The notes under the pieces: model-generated | The model's input: only the letters and a program-made list of their open reading frames with translations | The model's database searches: none | What the model was told of the DNA's origin: nothing | Part shown: in pieces, positions 47,663 through 60,350 of the stretch | How the letters are laid out: the number at the start of each line of letters is the position of its first letter | Numbering within the stretch: the first letter of the stretch is position 1 | Assembly (NCBI RefSeq): GCF_900496995.4 | Contig: NC_044005.1 | Location: forward strand, 26,479,363-26,543,362 | DNA: 64,000 nt | DNA from: Aquila chrysaetos chrysaetos | Taxonomy: Eukaryota; Chordata; Aves; Accipitriformes; Accipitridae | Reading direction: 5' to 3' | Made by a program: the position numbers and the translations under genes

Positions 47663-50600
47663 AATACATCAGCATCAAGCCACTGAAGTCACACAGCACT
47701 GGTGGGTCAGTATAATCCCCAGTTTGAAAAAGTCCTGTTAAGAGTTATGGCACTTGAGAGTAGATTAGACAAACTGCCCATCTCTCACTAGTAAACACAT
47801 CACTCAGAGTGATTTTTCAGACAGCTCTTGTACTATGGTTTGTTCTGCCCTCAAGCCAAACCCAGACCATTCCGGGAGTACTCAGACCAACAAGAGGAAG
47901 AACTTCAGCACTCAATATATAAATTGCCTTTACTTTATTATGGCTGCAGGGAATCTCAAATCATTAAGGGACAGTCTTAGCAGTTAATTGTCACCTTCCT
48001 ACAAATATACAAACGGCTACTTAAACTAAGACCACTTGCTTCCTCTGTTGTTTCCACAATCATTTATAGATCAGGCTTTGAGTCATGTCATTACCCAATT
48101 TAGAACCACCATCACTCCCTCATCATGTTCCTGCATATCCTTCCTTCTCTCAATTTGTGTTCATCTCTTGCCACGTTTGGCAAACAATTTCAAAGATTTC
48201 ATTTCACGCACACTTTGAATCACAATACTGCAGCACATCTTCCTCCAGGAAAAGACTAGGTGCAGTCCCACAAGCAAACTATAAAAACTACCTCCTCATT
48301 AAGGATCCATATCCAAAGTTTTCTCACTGAATGGGAGTTTATCTACTGAATACAGTAGGGTTTTGATCTGCCTTAGGATAAGGAGCCTTCTAGAAAGCAG
48401 ACAAAATGCTAGATATTTTAGCATTTACAGAGATTCATTCCTACATAACGAAGAGAAACAAGCGTCAGTGGATGGGAGGAAAAAGAAGGTAAAAAAAAAA
48501 TTCAACTCTGAATATACAACTTACGTTTGCCTAAAAACACATTAGTTTCATGACATTCCCCACTGCTAGAGGAGTGAACAGTAGTGGAACCAATTCAGTA
48601 TCAAAGTGTTTTGTAAATCACCAGATCACCACAGACTGCTTCCAAGTCCCACAAGCCATGTCAGTCACTCTCCCTCCCATCAGCTTGTGATGACAAGCAC
48701 ACCATTCACTCTCCTAGGCATTCAATTTTCTTCTCTCTTCCTCAGGATATGCCCTTGTTACACATCTGTGCAAAGTACTTCTCTTACAGTATCAGAAAAA
48801 ACAGCTAGAGCACAGTGAGAGTGAGGTAAGCACAGCCAGCTTCACTCTGCTGCTAGCAGCAAAGTGCTATATTTAGAGCAGCAGAGACCAAAGCATGATC
48901 CTTCACTGCTGTGAGGGATACTCTGCAGTGAAGAGGGTTGCATGTATTTCTCTCTCCAACTTTGACCCTCTCTAGTGAGTCATATAGCACAGATCACACA
49001 TGTGGTGTTGGAGAGGTCAAATATTCCAACCCCTGGCTTTCCAAAGAGAATCCCAAGGATTTGGCAGCAGATGGTAAATGTCATTTGATGCAGACACTTG
49101 CACAATAATTAGTTTGAGAGCAAGGAACAACTGAGACAGAACAAAGTGATCTCCCAGCATGGTCCTCAAGTAACAGTCCAGACAAAGCTGTTTATTTACT
49201 CTTTCAAATGCTGGCACAAATAAAGGCCGGATGAAAGCCTGCTGGTTTAAGTTCAGGTTTGACATGATGGAACAGACTCTGACTGGTGGAAAAAAAAGCC
49301 CTCAAGGAACACTGTCCATCACTGCCACATCAAGTAAGGGTATCTCTCAGTCCATCACCACTGCCCTGCAACATTCAGGGGCTACTCAGCACATTCCCTT
49401 TCCAGGACTACCAGCAAATAGCTCTCAAAAGATAAAAGTGCTTTTAACAACTAGTAGCAAAAAGGCATCCACTAGCCTCTCAAAAAGGCCCACTTTGCAC
49501 CTATTTTTTAAAAAGTGGCTATTATTTGCTTAAGGAAAAAAATGACCACTTTTTTGCTACTTCCACCCTGTAATGGTTACAAACAAACCACACTGATTCA
49601 GTAAAAATGCAATAGTGGTCCCCTGGATCAGGACAGTGAGAACGTATTACAAACTATGCTCTTCACAGAAAATAGCATTGAGAAGCTTGCACTCCAGCTA
49701 TTATCCACAAAGCCCTCAATAACCAAGTGCCATCTGTCCACTCTGACAAACTGCAGGAGCTAGACAGCCAGAACACTTCAATGAACCTTAACATATGAAC
49801 AATTATACTGGGTCAAACAACTATACTTTCCAAATCCACTGTCCTCTATCTGATAGTGCCTATTACAGTGGATGCTTGAGGAAAGAATATGAGAACATGA
49901 CAAATACAGACCAACTGTTTCTTCTGTATATTCCTCCAGCTTCTAGCGGTCAGCAGTTTAAGGACTTCCTGATCCAGATCTTCCATCTGGGCTGTAATGC
50001 TTAACAGCCCCCTGATAAATCTATGCTCCACATCCCTGTTTTGGACACATTTAAATTTTTTACCTCCAAAATGTCCCACAGTAGAGTTCCAAAGCTCGTG
50101 TTTCATGAAAAAGAATACTTTTTTTTTTTTTAAAATGTTTCCTCAATGTCTCCTGCTCCTTACACAATGATATCAGCAAATAAACAACCCTATTCACTTT
50201 CTGAAATATTCTCCATCTGATTCTCAGCAGTTGTTTCTTTTCTAACCTGAAAAATCTCTTCATACAGAAGCAGTTTTATAACCCCAAACCTTCTATGGAG
50301 AGAATAAAAGTCATACGCAAGGGGAAAACTTCCCAAGAGTGACACACAAATTCAGACCATGACATTTACACTGCTCATTTTCATCTCTTTTATGAGATTG
50401 TGCCACAAATTCATCAAAGTTCTCAGAATTGTAGATGAAGACATGCCAGACTCCACTGTTTGTACAGGCTTATCCTGTAAGTAATGCAAGTTCCCACCAA
50501 ATTCTTTATCATCTCTCTACATTTTCCCCATAGCTAGCCTTTCAGGACCTTATTCCAGATCCAGAGCAGAGATGCAGAACTGCAAACAATATGTTTTGAC

Positions 50601-51066
50601 TGAGGTTCACACAGTACCTGCACAGAGGACTAGCGGTCATGATGGGAGACCTGATCTGTTCCCTGTTACTACTTATGGTAAATTCTGAAAACAAGAGATC
50701 AGTTCACATCAATCACGCAACAGAAGTGCCAATGGTGGATTTACTCTCCAAAACTCAGGCCACAAGCATGCCACTTTGTAGCTGCAGGGCCACATATATT
50801 TCAGAGGGCTCCTTGTGCAACAGAAGCCAGAAACATATCAGCTTGCCAACTATTCAAGGAAGCGTTTTGGGTCATCAGTACAGCATTGACAGGAAAGACT
50901 TGGAAAAAATCTACAGTTTAGAAGTAGCTGAAATATTTCTCCTCTTCAAAAAGAGAACAGCACTGAATAACTTTGATAAGAACTTCTAAAAGCAAGGCAC
51001 AGGATTTACAAGCAGCTGCAAGCAAGGTGGCCATCTGACTAGCACAGGGAAGAAACCGAGCTCTCA

Positions 51067-51735
<669 letters not shown>

Positions 51736-52239
51736 CTACAAAAAATGACAATAAACAATTAGCACCAGACATAAACGCCGCTACCAACACATCACTAGAC
51801 TACAGTATGCTATAGCCTTTGTAACATTAATCAAGTTACACACTTACTTTGGAGTTGCCTGGGAGAACCCAATGCAGGACAACTGCTGCTTCTTGGGCTA
51901 ACACTCACTCCTTCCTTTTGCAAGGGTTAAATCCCTCTTCTAACCATGGTAGCAGAGATCTCGCTACTGCAGCAGTTGGGTCAAGTGCTCTGTGTCTGAA
52001 AAGGCCTTAAGGTTGCATCTTTTGCATTGAAGCAACATGCTCTATTACACATCTTAAGGGTATGACAGCCTGCAACTAGTTCGCTACCTGGTGTCAGTAA
52101 GCCACAGAGAGGGGTTAGCCTGCTCGGCAAACAGATCGAGTCTTCCAAACAGTAGACAAACAGCAAAGCTGAGAGTAAAACAGGTGGTAAAACTAGTAGT
52201 TTGCAAGCCAGCATCACTTCAACAGCAAAACAAGGCGCA
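51736..52239 (-). other. GPATCH2L first intron, proximal part
   Basis: Non-coding sequence between the CpG island and the first coding exon. It contains the polypyrimidine tract and branch region of the exon acceptor. Short open frames here on both strands have no recognisable product. Confidence 0.6.
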
Positions 52240-52850
52240 GGGGACCCTGCGCCCCTTACACCGGGGTGTATGAGACCTAGCCCCAGCTCCTACTGCCAAA
52301 AAATCCAACCCCTTCCACCTCAGGGCTGCCAGTGTGCCAATCCCAAAGCCCTGGCCAAATCCCTCACCTCACAACCTCCCTCTCCCCACCCGCGCCTTGC
52401 AGACGTGGGATTTCTCTCCCCACCTCCTAGCGGGCTCAGGAACACCCGCGCCCCCATCCCGCTGAATAACCTACAGCCGCAGGCCGCCTCCCCTCAAGTC
52501 CGAGCGCCCTCAGGGACTCGGCCACACCATCTCCCTCCCCTAAAGAGAAGCCCGGTTCTTCTGCCGGCCCCACCGGGAAGCCCTATCCCCTCCACCCCAC
52601 CACCCCCCCCCCACCGCCACCCCCCGGCACCCGCCACCCTCCGTCGGGCCTCACCCCCGACCACTCCTCACACCATCCCCCGCCCCTCTCCTGCCCCCTC
52701 GTTCACCGCTTCCGCCTCCCCGGGCCACTTCCTCCCCGCCCGCCCGCCCTGTCTTGTCTGGCTGCGGTCGGCGGGGGGGGGGGGGGTGGCCGCCAGCAGA
52801 CCCGCCCCTCAGGCCGGGGCTACGGGTGTGCGAGGGTCTTGGTCGCTTCT
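52240..52850 (-). promoter_or_regulatory. CpG-island promoter and probable non-coding exon 1 of GPATCH2L
   Basis: About 0.6 kb of GC- and CpG-rich sequence, the only such block near the 5' end of the gene. On the minus strand it carries an ETS-type site AGGAAGTGG (52725-52733), a second ETS-like GGCGGAAGCGG (52704-52714) and a GC box GGGGCGGGG near 52678-52686. There is no clear TATA box. Two plausible 5'-UTR splice donors on this strand are GGG|GTGAGG (exon end near 52655) and GAG|GTGAGG (exon end near 52368). A 14-G run sits at 52773-52786 on the plus strand. The architecture is that of a TATA-less housekeeping promoter; the exact start site is inferred, not seen. Confidence 0.7.
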
Positions 52851-53279
52851 CCATCGATCTACTCTATGGTTCGTGCCGCTGCTGGAGCCATTGCGGATCA
52901 TTTAACTTGCTAACGGGGCAGCCCTTCCTGTATGCTTACCCATTAGCTGCTTCGTTATTATATATATCTTTTTAATGGGCAACCAATAAACTCGGTATGC
53001 AAGCTCCTCCATTTCTGCTGCTGGCACGCTAATTGTGTATATCAGGATGGAAATTAGTTATCTCCTAAATTAAACCTCACAGTGTTACTCCCCTCTCCTT
53101 AAGCCTTGCACCTCTTTTCCTATCATCCTTCCCATTTTACACATCACCGGCAGCCATCAGAGGAAAGCCAGGTGTGACCCTGCCACCGTCCAGTTTTGCT
53201 TAGCACTCCCTTTTATTTCTCATCTTTCATGTTGGTTTTTGTTTGTGGTTTTTTTTTTTTAACCGAGGTGGCTGCATTC

Positions 53280-53800
53280 ATATTCAAGCCCATACTGGTT
53301 CATTTTTCAAGTAACACTTAACAAGGCAGCATATCAAAGGCTTTGCAGAAGTCCAGATATATTACGTTCGTGGCATTCTCTTTACTAATTTTGTAAATTC
53401 AGTCAGAGAAAGTAATCAGGTTTGTCTGACATGGGTTGTTCTCTATAAATCTACGCTGCTGCTTATTGCTCATAGATCTCTTATCCTTTGTATTTTTACA
53501 TTTTTTTTCCACCTCCATTTATTCCATCATGTCACCAGGAACAGAAGTTACTCTGAAAGGGTGATAATTGCCAAGATCACTGCCTCCTCCCTGCTCTTCC
53601 CCCCCCCAAAAGACTGGTGCTTGCTTTTCCTCAGTCCTCTGGCACCCTCCCTAGTTTGTCAAGATACTTCAGAAATAACCAAATCCTTGAGTTTGCCATT
53701 GATTCCTACACCCCAATAGGATAGTTGTCGTTTCGCTTCACTGAGCTTTCTACATGCCCTTTCTCTAACTAGTCCTTTATGTCGGTCTGAACTGTCATGT
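53280..53800 (-). mobile_element. Ancient CR1/L3-like LINE reverse-transcriptase fragment
   Basis: On the minus strand a degenerate RT palm block reads VIYLDFCKAFDML (about 53335-53375), preceded on that strand by sequence aligning with the CR1 finger region. The adjoining forward-strand text CTTTTCCTCAGTCCTCTGGCACC (53618-53640) is the reverse complement of the usual segment before the CR1 palm. It is far more diverged than the copies at 15-18 kb. The exact subfamily is not resolvable by eye. Confidence 0.6.
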
Positions 53801-55379
53801 TAACATTTTCATTACCTTTTAGTTCTCTGAGAAATTTCCTTGGAAAAGAAATATTAAAAGAAGAAAAACAGTCATTCGGTAGATCATTTTTATCCTATTT
53901 CCAATAGCTGACTTCATTTAAGTTACTTTCTGTGCACCAATTTGTCTGTAAAATTCTGTCCTTTTGTCTTTTTAACCCTTTCCGTGGCAGTAACTCACCC
54001 TACTTGCCTGCAGAATTTTGTTTTCCCTGCCAGTTTCCTATTTCCAGTACAGGGGTTTTCTTTTTACTCTCAGATCTGAGAGCCAATCCCTCCTAAAATC
54101 TAATCCTGTTTCACCGCTGCAATCCTTTTTCATGCTTGAGGATATAGAACAGCTACAAAATGTCTGGGTTAGAGTGAAACTCCCCTGATGGGAAGGTTAT
54201 TCTGTAAACATCCACTTCAGAGCTTCTTACCCCTTCATTTCAAGCACTCAGTACTGGCTGCTGTTCCAGGTAGGATAACGAACCAGACAAACAATTGTGT
54301 ACAAGAAATCCTGCATTCAGATGTCCTGGGGAGATGGCAGCAGATGCCCACTCTAATTTCTCTTGTTTCCCTTCATTTTCCCAACTGGTTCTCTGCTGTT
54401 TCTGTTGGTCAGCAAACTGTTTTACAACTGGTATAAATTGTACTTCACCCATCCAATTTTTTTGCCATTTTCAACACTTCAAACCAAATTTCAGCAGATG
54501 TTGGCAGCATTCGGCCTGAGTAAAGGCAACAGACTGGTATGCGGGGTTGATTTTCTGGGAAAGAGATAGGGCAAGAGCAAAAGACAGGGCAAAGCAATTG
54601 CAAGAGTCCCAAGAGCTAAAAGGGTGCAGCAAAGGAGCATTGATGAGTACGGGGAAAAATCAGAAAATTGGGAATAGGAGTTGAAGAAATATAACAGCGC
54701 AGTTGGGGTAATCTGGTTTTGAGCAGTTTATGGTATTTCTGTCCTGTCTTACAAGGTTCACTCTGACACGGGCCAGTGACCATAAATTTTGAGTCCTTCC
54801 CTGCATTCAACTTCATCCTGCGTCACTGGCAAATTATTTACTCTCTGTGCAGTTCGCAGGTTCCCTGCATGGACATCAGGAACTGGCCCATCTTCTCAGC
54901 ACTAGTTTTGCTCGTGAAATACTCTAGGGATATAAAATGTTCAGCACTCTTACCCCAACTGTATTGTTATCTGTCACCGGGCTTTGTACGTACAGGCTTC
55001 TTCTTCCTGCCCAGAGGCTGTGGTCACCAGTGCTGAACTGTTGCTGGGCCTGGAGGCGGGAGAGGAGAGGTGTTAGTGGTGAGGGATGTTTCCGAGGTGA
55101 GCAGCAGAGGAAGCTTGGCAGGACGCTAGCAGCATGTTGCTGCGGCGCCTTTGCCCAGCTCCGTCTCCGGCGGGCAGTGGGAGAGGTACGGCCCGGTTGG
55201 ATGGGAAGAGTAGAGGGGTCGTTGCTTTACCCCAGCAAATGCTCTGCCTGGTCCCATGGTGCTTCTCAGCAAAACCTTCCAGGGGTTAAAAGGAAAAAGA
55301 GAGAGACAGAAAGGGGACAGGAGACAAAGGGAGGAATAAAGTCAAAAAATGTGCCGTGAAGCTTCTTGCAGCAAAACGC

Positions 55380-56030
55380 GGAGAAAGTCATTTCCAACTT
55401 CTTTCATCTCGGAGATGAAGCCACTAAATAAAAGGGCAGCGCAGAACACAAGGGCTTTTAATCTGTCTCATCTCCTTCATAATAACTGCAAATTTTCCCT
55501 GGGCTCCTGGGAGTGAGCCTCTTTCCTCTGTCTTTGCCTTATCTCCCCCCTCCATATTTCACAGCCGGCTCGGCTCCCCTCACTCGGCTGCCCCCGGCCT
55601 AGTCTCTGAGAGGCCTGTGGGAGCCGCCAGCTCCCAGGGCCTCATTGTTCCCGGCTTGGGAGGAAGCTCGGGGAGGGAATTGAAGGCAAGTCAAAGGGAA
55701 ACGGCATCATCGCTGCTTCATTAATGGGAACCTTTCAGCAGAAAACATATCAGAGCGAGGTCTTTTCAGAGGCAGTAATTAGCAATTTGGAGCCTTCCCC
55801 CCTCAGGAGATGCAGCTGCGATCTAACAAGTGGGAGCAGTGCTCGCCTCCTTTTACACTTCATATTTATTGTTTTTCATTTTCTCCATCTTCCTCCCATT
55901 GTCCAGCCTCCTCCTCACTGCCAGATAAGGGCCCTTTATTAATCGCTCCCTTTTAATTCTTCATTAATGATAATAACTTTCTCTGGTGCACGGAGAGGAG
56001 TTAATCTTTCCTGGGTATTGAGAAAGGACA
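55380..56030. promoter_or_regulatory. Putative conserved enhancer block upstream of GPATCH2L
   Basis: About 650 bp, roughly 3 kb upstream of the CpG island. It combines CpG-bearing GC-rich sequence with AT-rich stretches such as CTTCATTAATGGGAACC, GCAGTAATTAGCAATTTGG and TCTTCATTAATGATAATAAC, plus CCAGATAAGGGCC (GATA site). The motif density and absence of repeats stand out from the flanks. Confidence 0.45.
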
Positions 56031-59000
56031 GGGCTGAAAGGGAGGGAGTGAAGAAGTGCATGGTGGACAAGGCTATACCGCCACATTCCCTCCCGCCCCA
56101 CCACCCGGAAGGAGTTTCTGAAGACTTTGGCTGTTGAGCTGCGAGTTGCCCATTACTTGTCTTGTACGAACGCTCCCTCGGGTACCTTCAAAGCCCAGTT
56201 TCCCAACTGCCAACACAGTCCAAGCTTAAACAGCACCTGAAAGTGGAAAGAAATGATAACCGGGAGGCTCTGCACATGACGAGACCCTCACTGGTGCCTC
56301 ACCCCAGCAGCTGGTACAGTCTACCTTGGATTGCTCCCATCTGGAGGTGCCAGTCCACCAGTGTGGACATCTGTGTGAGGTGACTGCCGCTAGGCTGGCT
56401 CAGCATGGGCAGCTCAGCGACAAAAGCTGGATGAAGATGGCAGGGAGGGGAGGAGGCTGTCATGCAGGCTGTGGCTGTATGCATGGGGCTACAATCACTG
56501 AATACCAGCCCCAAGAACATGGCTAGGGAGGACAGCGCCCCAATACCCTGCATGCTTGCAGAGCTTAGCTTCTCTTCCTAGCGTTTTGTACCACTGGCTT
56601 CATGGGAACCCCTGCTAGTAAAGGCCATGGATCTTGCCTTCTAGTGGTAGCCTCGGCTCTTTCTGGGTAGCTGGGCATGCCACTACCAATTAAGAATATT
56701 TTACTACTACCAAATATGAGGAAAAAAGGGACGAATGCTACTGTAACCAGGATAGGTGGCTCCACAACCTCACTGAGGATTGTCAGGTTGGCAACAGTGG
56801 GAGAAGCTGAGGGAAGGGAACAAATGGCATGAGGAGAACCCAGGAACTTCAATGCAGGAGCTCAAGCTCATCAATCAGCTGCAGAGACAGCTCTGTGGCC
56901 TTCCCTCACACAGTGGTCCTGTCCCAGCTTCACGCCCCGGTGTCATTCCATGGGTGTTGCCAGAGAAGCCAACAACAGCCCAAATTAGTGACTCCCATGG
57001 CCCTGAAAGCATGAGTCACCACATGCTCACCTGTGACAGAGGTTACCACAACACCATCAGTATCATTGCGTGCTGATCTGAGGCCATTGTCTGGCAGCGC
57101 TGGGAACTGGGGGAGAAACCAAGCTGCTGAGGGCGTCAGGGCAGGAGGGGGGAGAGAGAGAAAAAAGCTAAAATTTGGTGTTTTCATTTGCTGCTGCTTT
57201 GATGTCATTTGCAGGGCAGATATCCTATCTGCATTCTTTTACAGACCATGGTAGTAGATATTTTTTTCTGTGTAGTCAATGCTCTTACTCAGCCCAACAC
57301 CAGGACTTTTGCCAATGGCTGTGGGGCAGAGAGGGTCAGTTTATTTCCAGTTACTGTTCTACAAGCATCAGCTGGTGTTTCCCTAATATGCTCTGGTTCT
57401 CAATTGTCTTTCTTTGAGGGCGAAGTGAAATTCAGGCCTACATTTATGTTTCTGTGAGTAATCTGCTGGCAGCATCTTTGGTGTTCATTTAATGTGGACT
57501 TTGAAGGATTCCTGATAGTCCTAATAATCAGGGATGACCTGTATTTCAGTGTCCTGTGACAGACTTGTGCTTAATTTCCAGTGACCCTAATACACTGTGG
57601 GGAGATGTCTAAAAGAACTTTCTAGCTATGAGCTTGAAGTAATACAGAAAGTAGGGCTGGCCTGTCTGTAAATGTTGCGTTTTAATCTCCCAGGGTGTCA
57701 AGCTAGTCCTGTTAAATATCGGCTGGCTTTTAGGGCTTATTGTTTGCCCACAGCATCTCTGCATGAGGCCAAAAGACTTCACTTGCACACAGCAAATGGA
57801 AGAGGTTTTCACACTTAACAGCAATAAATTAATTTTGTACTTTAAAACATGCATCTTTTCTTTAGACTCACTGAATCAGACATCTGGTCTAACACTGCTC
57901 CCCTGCACTGGCAGGCTAGCAGAGTCTATCAAATCACCTCCTCCACCCTTGCTGGCCCACTAGTCATAGAGATGCTCTAACTTTCTGGGACTGCTGCCTG
58001 CCTTCACATGTCTGGCAGAGGATGGACAAAGTCTGCATGGTGGAGACAATGAGCTGAAGTGAGGGGAGCCAGGAGGTTTGTGGAACCTGGTGCATATGAG
58101 GGCCACCCTCCTTCCAGTATTGTGTGCCGAGCACTGAATAGAGATGAAGCTCCTACCTCAGTCAGAATTCACGGGTACTTTGTGGCTGCTAGCAGTCGGC
58201 TGAGCAATGACAACGTGCAGGGTACATGGTCAGGACTGCTGTTGATATGGCCAAGTCAAACTCCTGACTGCTGTGGAGAGTACACTGTAAATATAGGTGT
58301 GAGGCAACATAAAACAAACATGATTATTACAGTGACAGGTGAAAGACAAGGCTTCACAGATGCAGAGTTCCTTGGGAAAGAAATTTAAAAAATGAAATCA
58401 GTTTTACTTGGATTCTTCCATGGAAAGGACATTTAAACATAGCAAGCAGGATGTTAATAATGCTGTAACTTGGAAGCAAGAACTAAACAAAAAGAGAAAC
58501 TGAGTGCAAGCAAGGCAGGAACTGAAGAACCACTAAACAAATTACAGGAATCCCCTTAGTCTTGCAACTGAAAGTCTGGTCATGAAGCTACTCATCTCAT
58601 ATCTAGCACATTTTACTTGATAGTTTTGCTTTATTTGGCAATAGATCAAGGACTTCTGTAGGACTGGAATGGTCTGGGCTCTTACTACAGTGCCTGTCCA
58701 TGTGCCATTGCTGGTGTAAGAACAGTGGCCTCTGAGCCTCCCAGAGGGGCACTCAGCAGTCTCACAGCCATCCTCAGGGACCCAACTAAATCCCCCGAGG
58801 ATGCTTTGATGTTGAGAAAAGACATACATTTGCCATGGCAGTGGAGAGCTGGCAGTGACACCAGTAATGCTGGTGAGGGCTGGAACATCATGGATGTTAA
58901 TGTCAGGTGGCAGGAACCAAGTGCTAGCTTGCCCTTAGCAAGAACAAGTGCTGTTTCAAAAGCTATAGACAGGCGTCAAAGCAAGCCAGCAGAGCCAAGT

Positions 59001-59919
59001 GTGGGGTTCACCCACAAGGACTGGTGAAGCCTCGAGGAGGCTGGAATGATGCCTTTTGCAGTTACAATGATTGCAGATTTTGCTTCCTGAAAGTCCTCTA
59101 TGGAGTCTCTTGCTCCTCTCTTGCTGTCCCTGCATCTTGCGATTATCTGCCTGTTGCAGTGAGATCAACTGGTACGCAGGAGAGCAGCAGGTCTTCTATA
59201 GGGCTGCAAGGCATGTCACAAGCCTGCATAAAGCAGGGGTTGCCAGAAGGCCTCACTGGATGCATTGTCATTCCTTACTCAAGGGGAAGGTGAAGGTGCT
59301 CTACTCGCTGGATGTGTGAACCCGCCTGGGTGTTTTAGCCAGGGGCACACTTGTTGGAGTAGCCCTGCAGGTTGGCTGGCATCCGTAGGTTGGGCTGGGC
59401 CAGATGGCTTATTTTTAAACATGAAGCTATTATGCGTATGGGATCTATGAATGTGTACCTTTAGAAAGCCACCAAGAGGACAGCATTATCTGAGTCACAA
59501 GTGTTACTGGAAGACGGTTGCCACAGCCGGATCCCTGCCCCAGCCTGCACTTAACCTCCTCCTGCCCTCCAGACCAGCCTGCAGCTAGGGCTCTCCTACC
59601 TTATCTCTATGTACTTGCTCATTCCTCCTACCACTGCTTGCTTTCTGCACAGCATTTTTGCCTGGTCCTTGCATCTTGTTGCTCAAGACCCAAGTAGATC
59701 TGCTGCAAGTCCCTGCCCCTTGAGCAGATCCTGCTCACTGCCTTACCTGGCTTTTGCGTGTCGGGTGCTGTGGCCTTCCACGGCCATTCCCAGCACTGCA
59801 CCCAGGTACCCCCTCCTCCTACCCTGTGCTGTGGCTAGGGGAGCCTGCGATGCTGACATTGCCAACCCTTTCGGAGGGTTGAGAGCACTTCATGGTAAGG
59901 AAGAAGGCAGCAGCGTGGA

Positions 59920-60350
59920 TCCGTGGGGAGGGGGAGGGGAGCAGCCTGACAATCCCCTTCGAATTATAAACATATCCTCTTTAAATACATTTCTAAGGAT
60001 AACATTTGTATTACTGCGTCCTGTGGCTGCTGATAGGGCCCTGCTTATCGCTTCGGTCTCTCCTCCTTTCTCTGGGTCCTGCTGGGAAAGGTCCCTATCT
60101 GGAGCTGAGCTGGCAATCCTCCGCCAAGCAATTGTTTCAGTCCAGGGGAAAAATTAATTTCTGCCTATCGTTAATTGAGAGAATTGTGTGGAGAGCTGGG
60201 AGGGGGGCTGGCGGGGGGAGTGGGGGATGGAGTGGGGAAGAGAGAGATCGTGTTATTAACAGTGTCCCTTTCATAACCAAATACCCTGATTTCCATCAGT
60301 GAGATGAGAGGCTCATTACAGCAAGAAGGTGATTAGAGAACTTGGAGGAG
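59920..60350. promoter_or_regulatory. Putative conserved non-coding element
   Basis: Holds CGAATTATAAACATATCC, GGAAAAATTAATTTCTGCC, ATCGTTAATTGAGAGAA and TCGTGTTATTAACAGTG. The ATTA cores are separated by a G-rich segment at 60197-60240. No splice-flanked exon was recognised, although open frames of up to 182 codons cross it. Confidence 0.35.

Noticed and set aside
52201..52905. A 234-codon proline-rich open frame on the plus strand across the CpG island
   Set aside because: Its length and composition follow from GC- and C-rich promoter sequence lacking stops; there is no domain, and it overlaps the GPATCH2L promoter in antisense.
54937..55359. A 140-codon plus-strand open frame as a gene
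   Set aside because: No recognisable domain; low-complexity Arg/Gly-rich composition. The alternative-frame ATG within it is kept only as a weak finding.
59609..60157. A 182-codon plus-strand open frame
   Set aside because: No recognisable domain or splice context, and it runs into an AT-rich regulatory-looking block.
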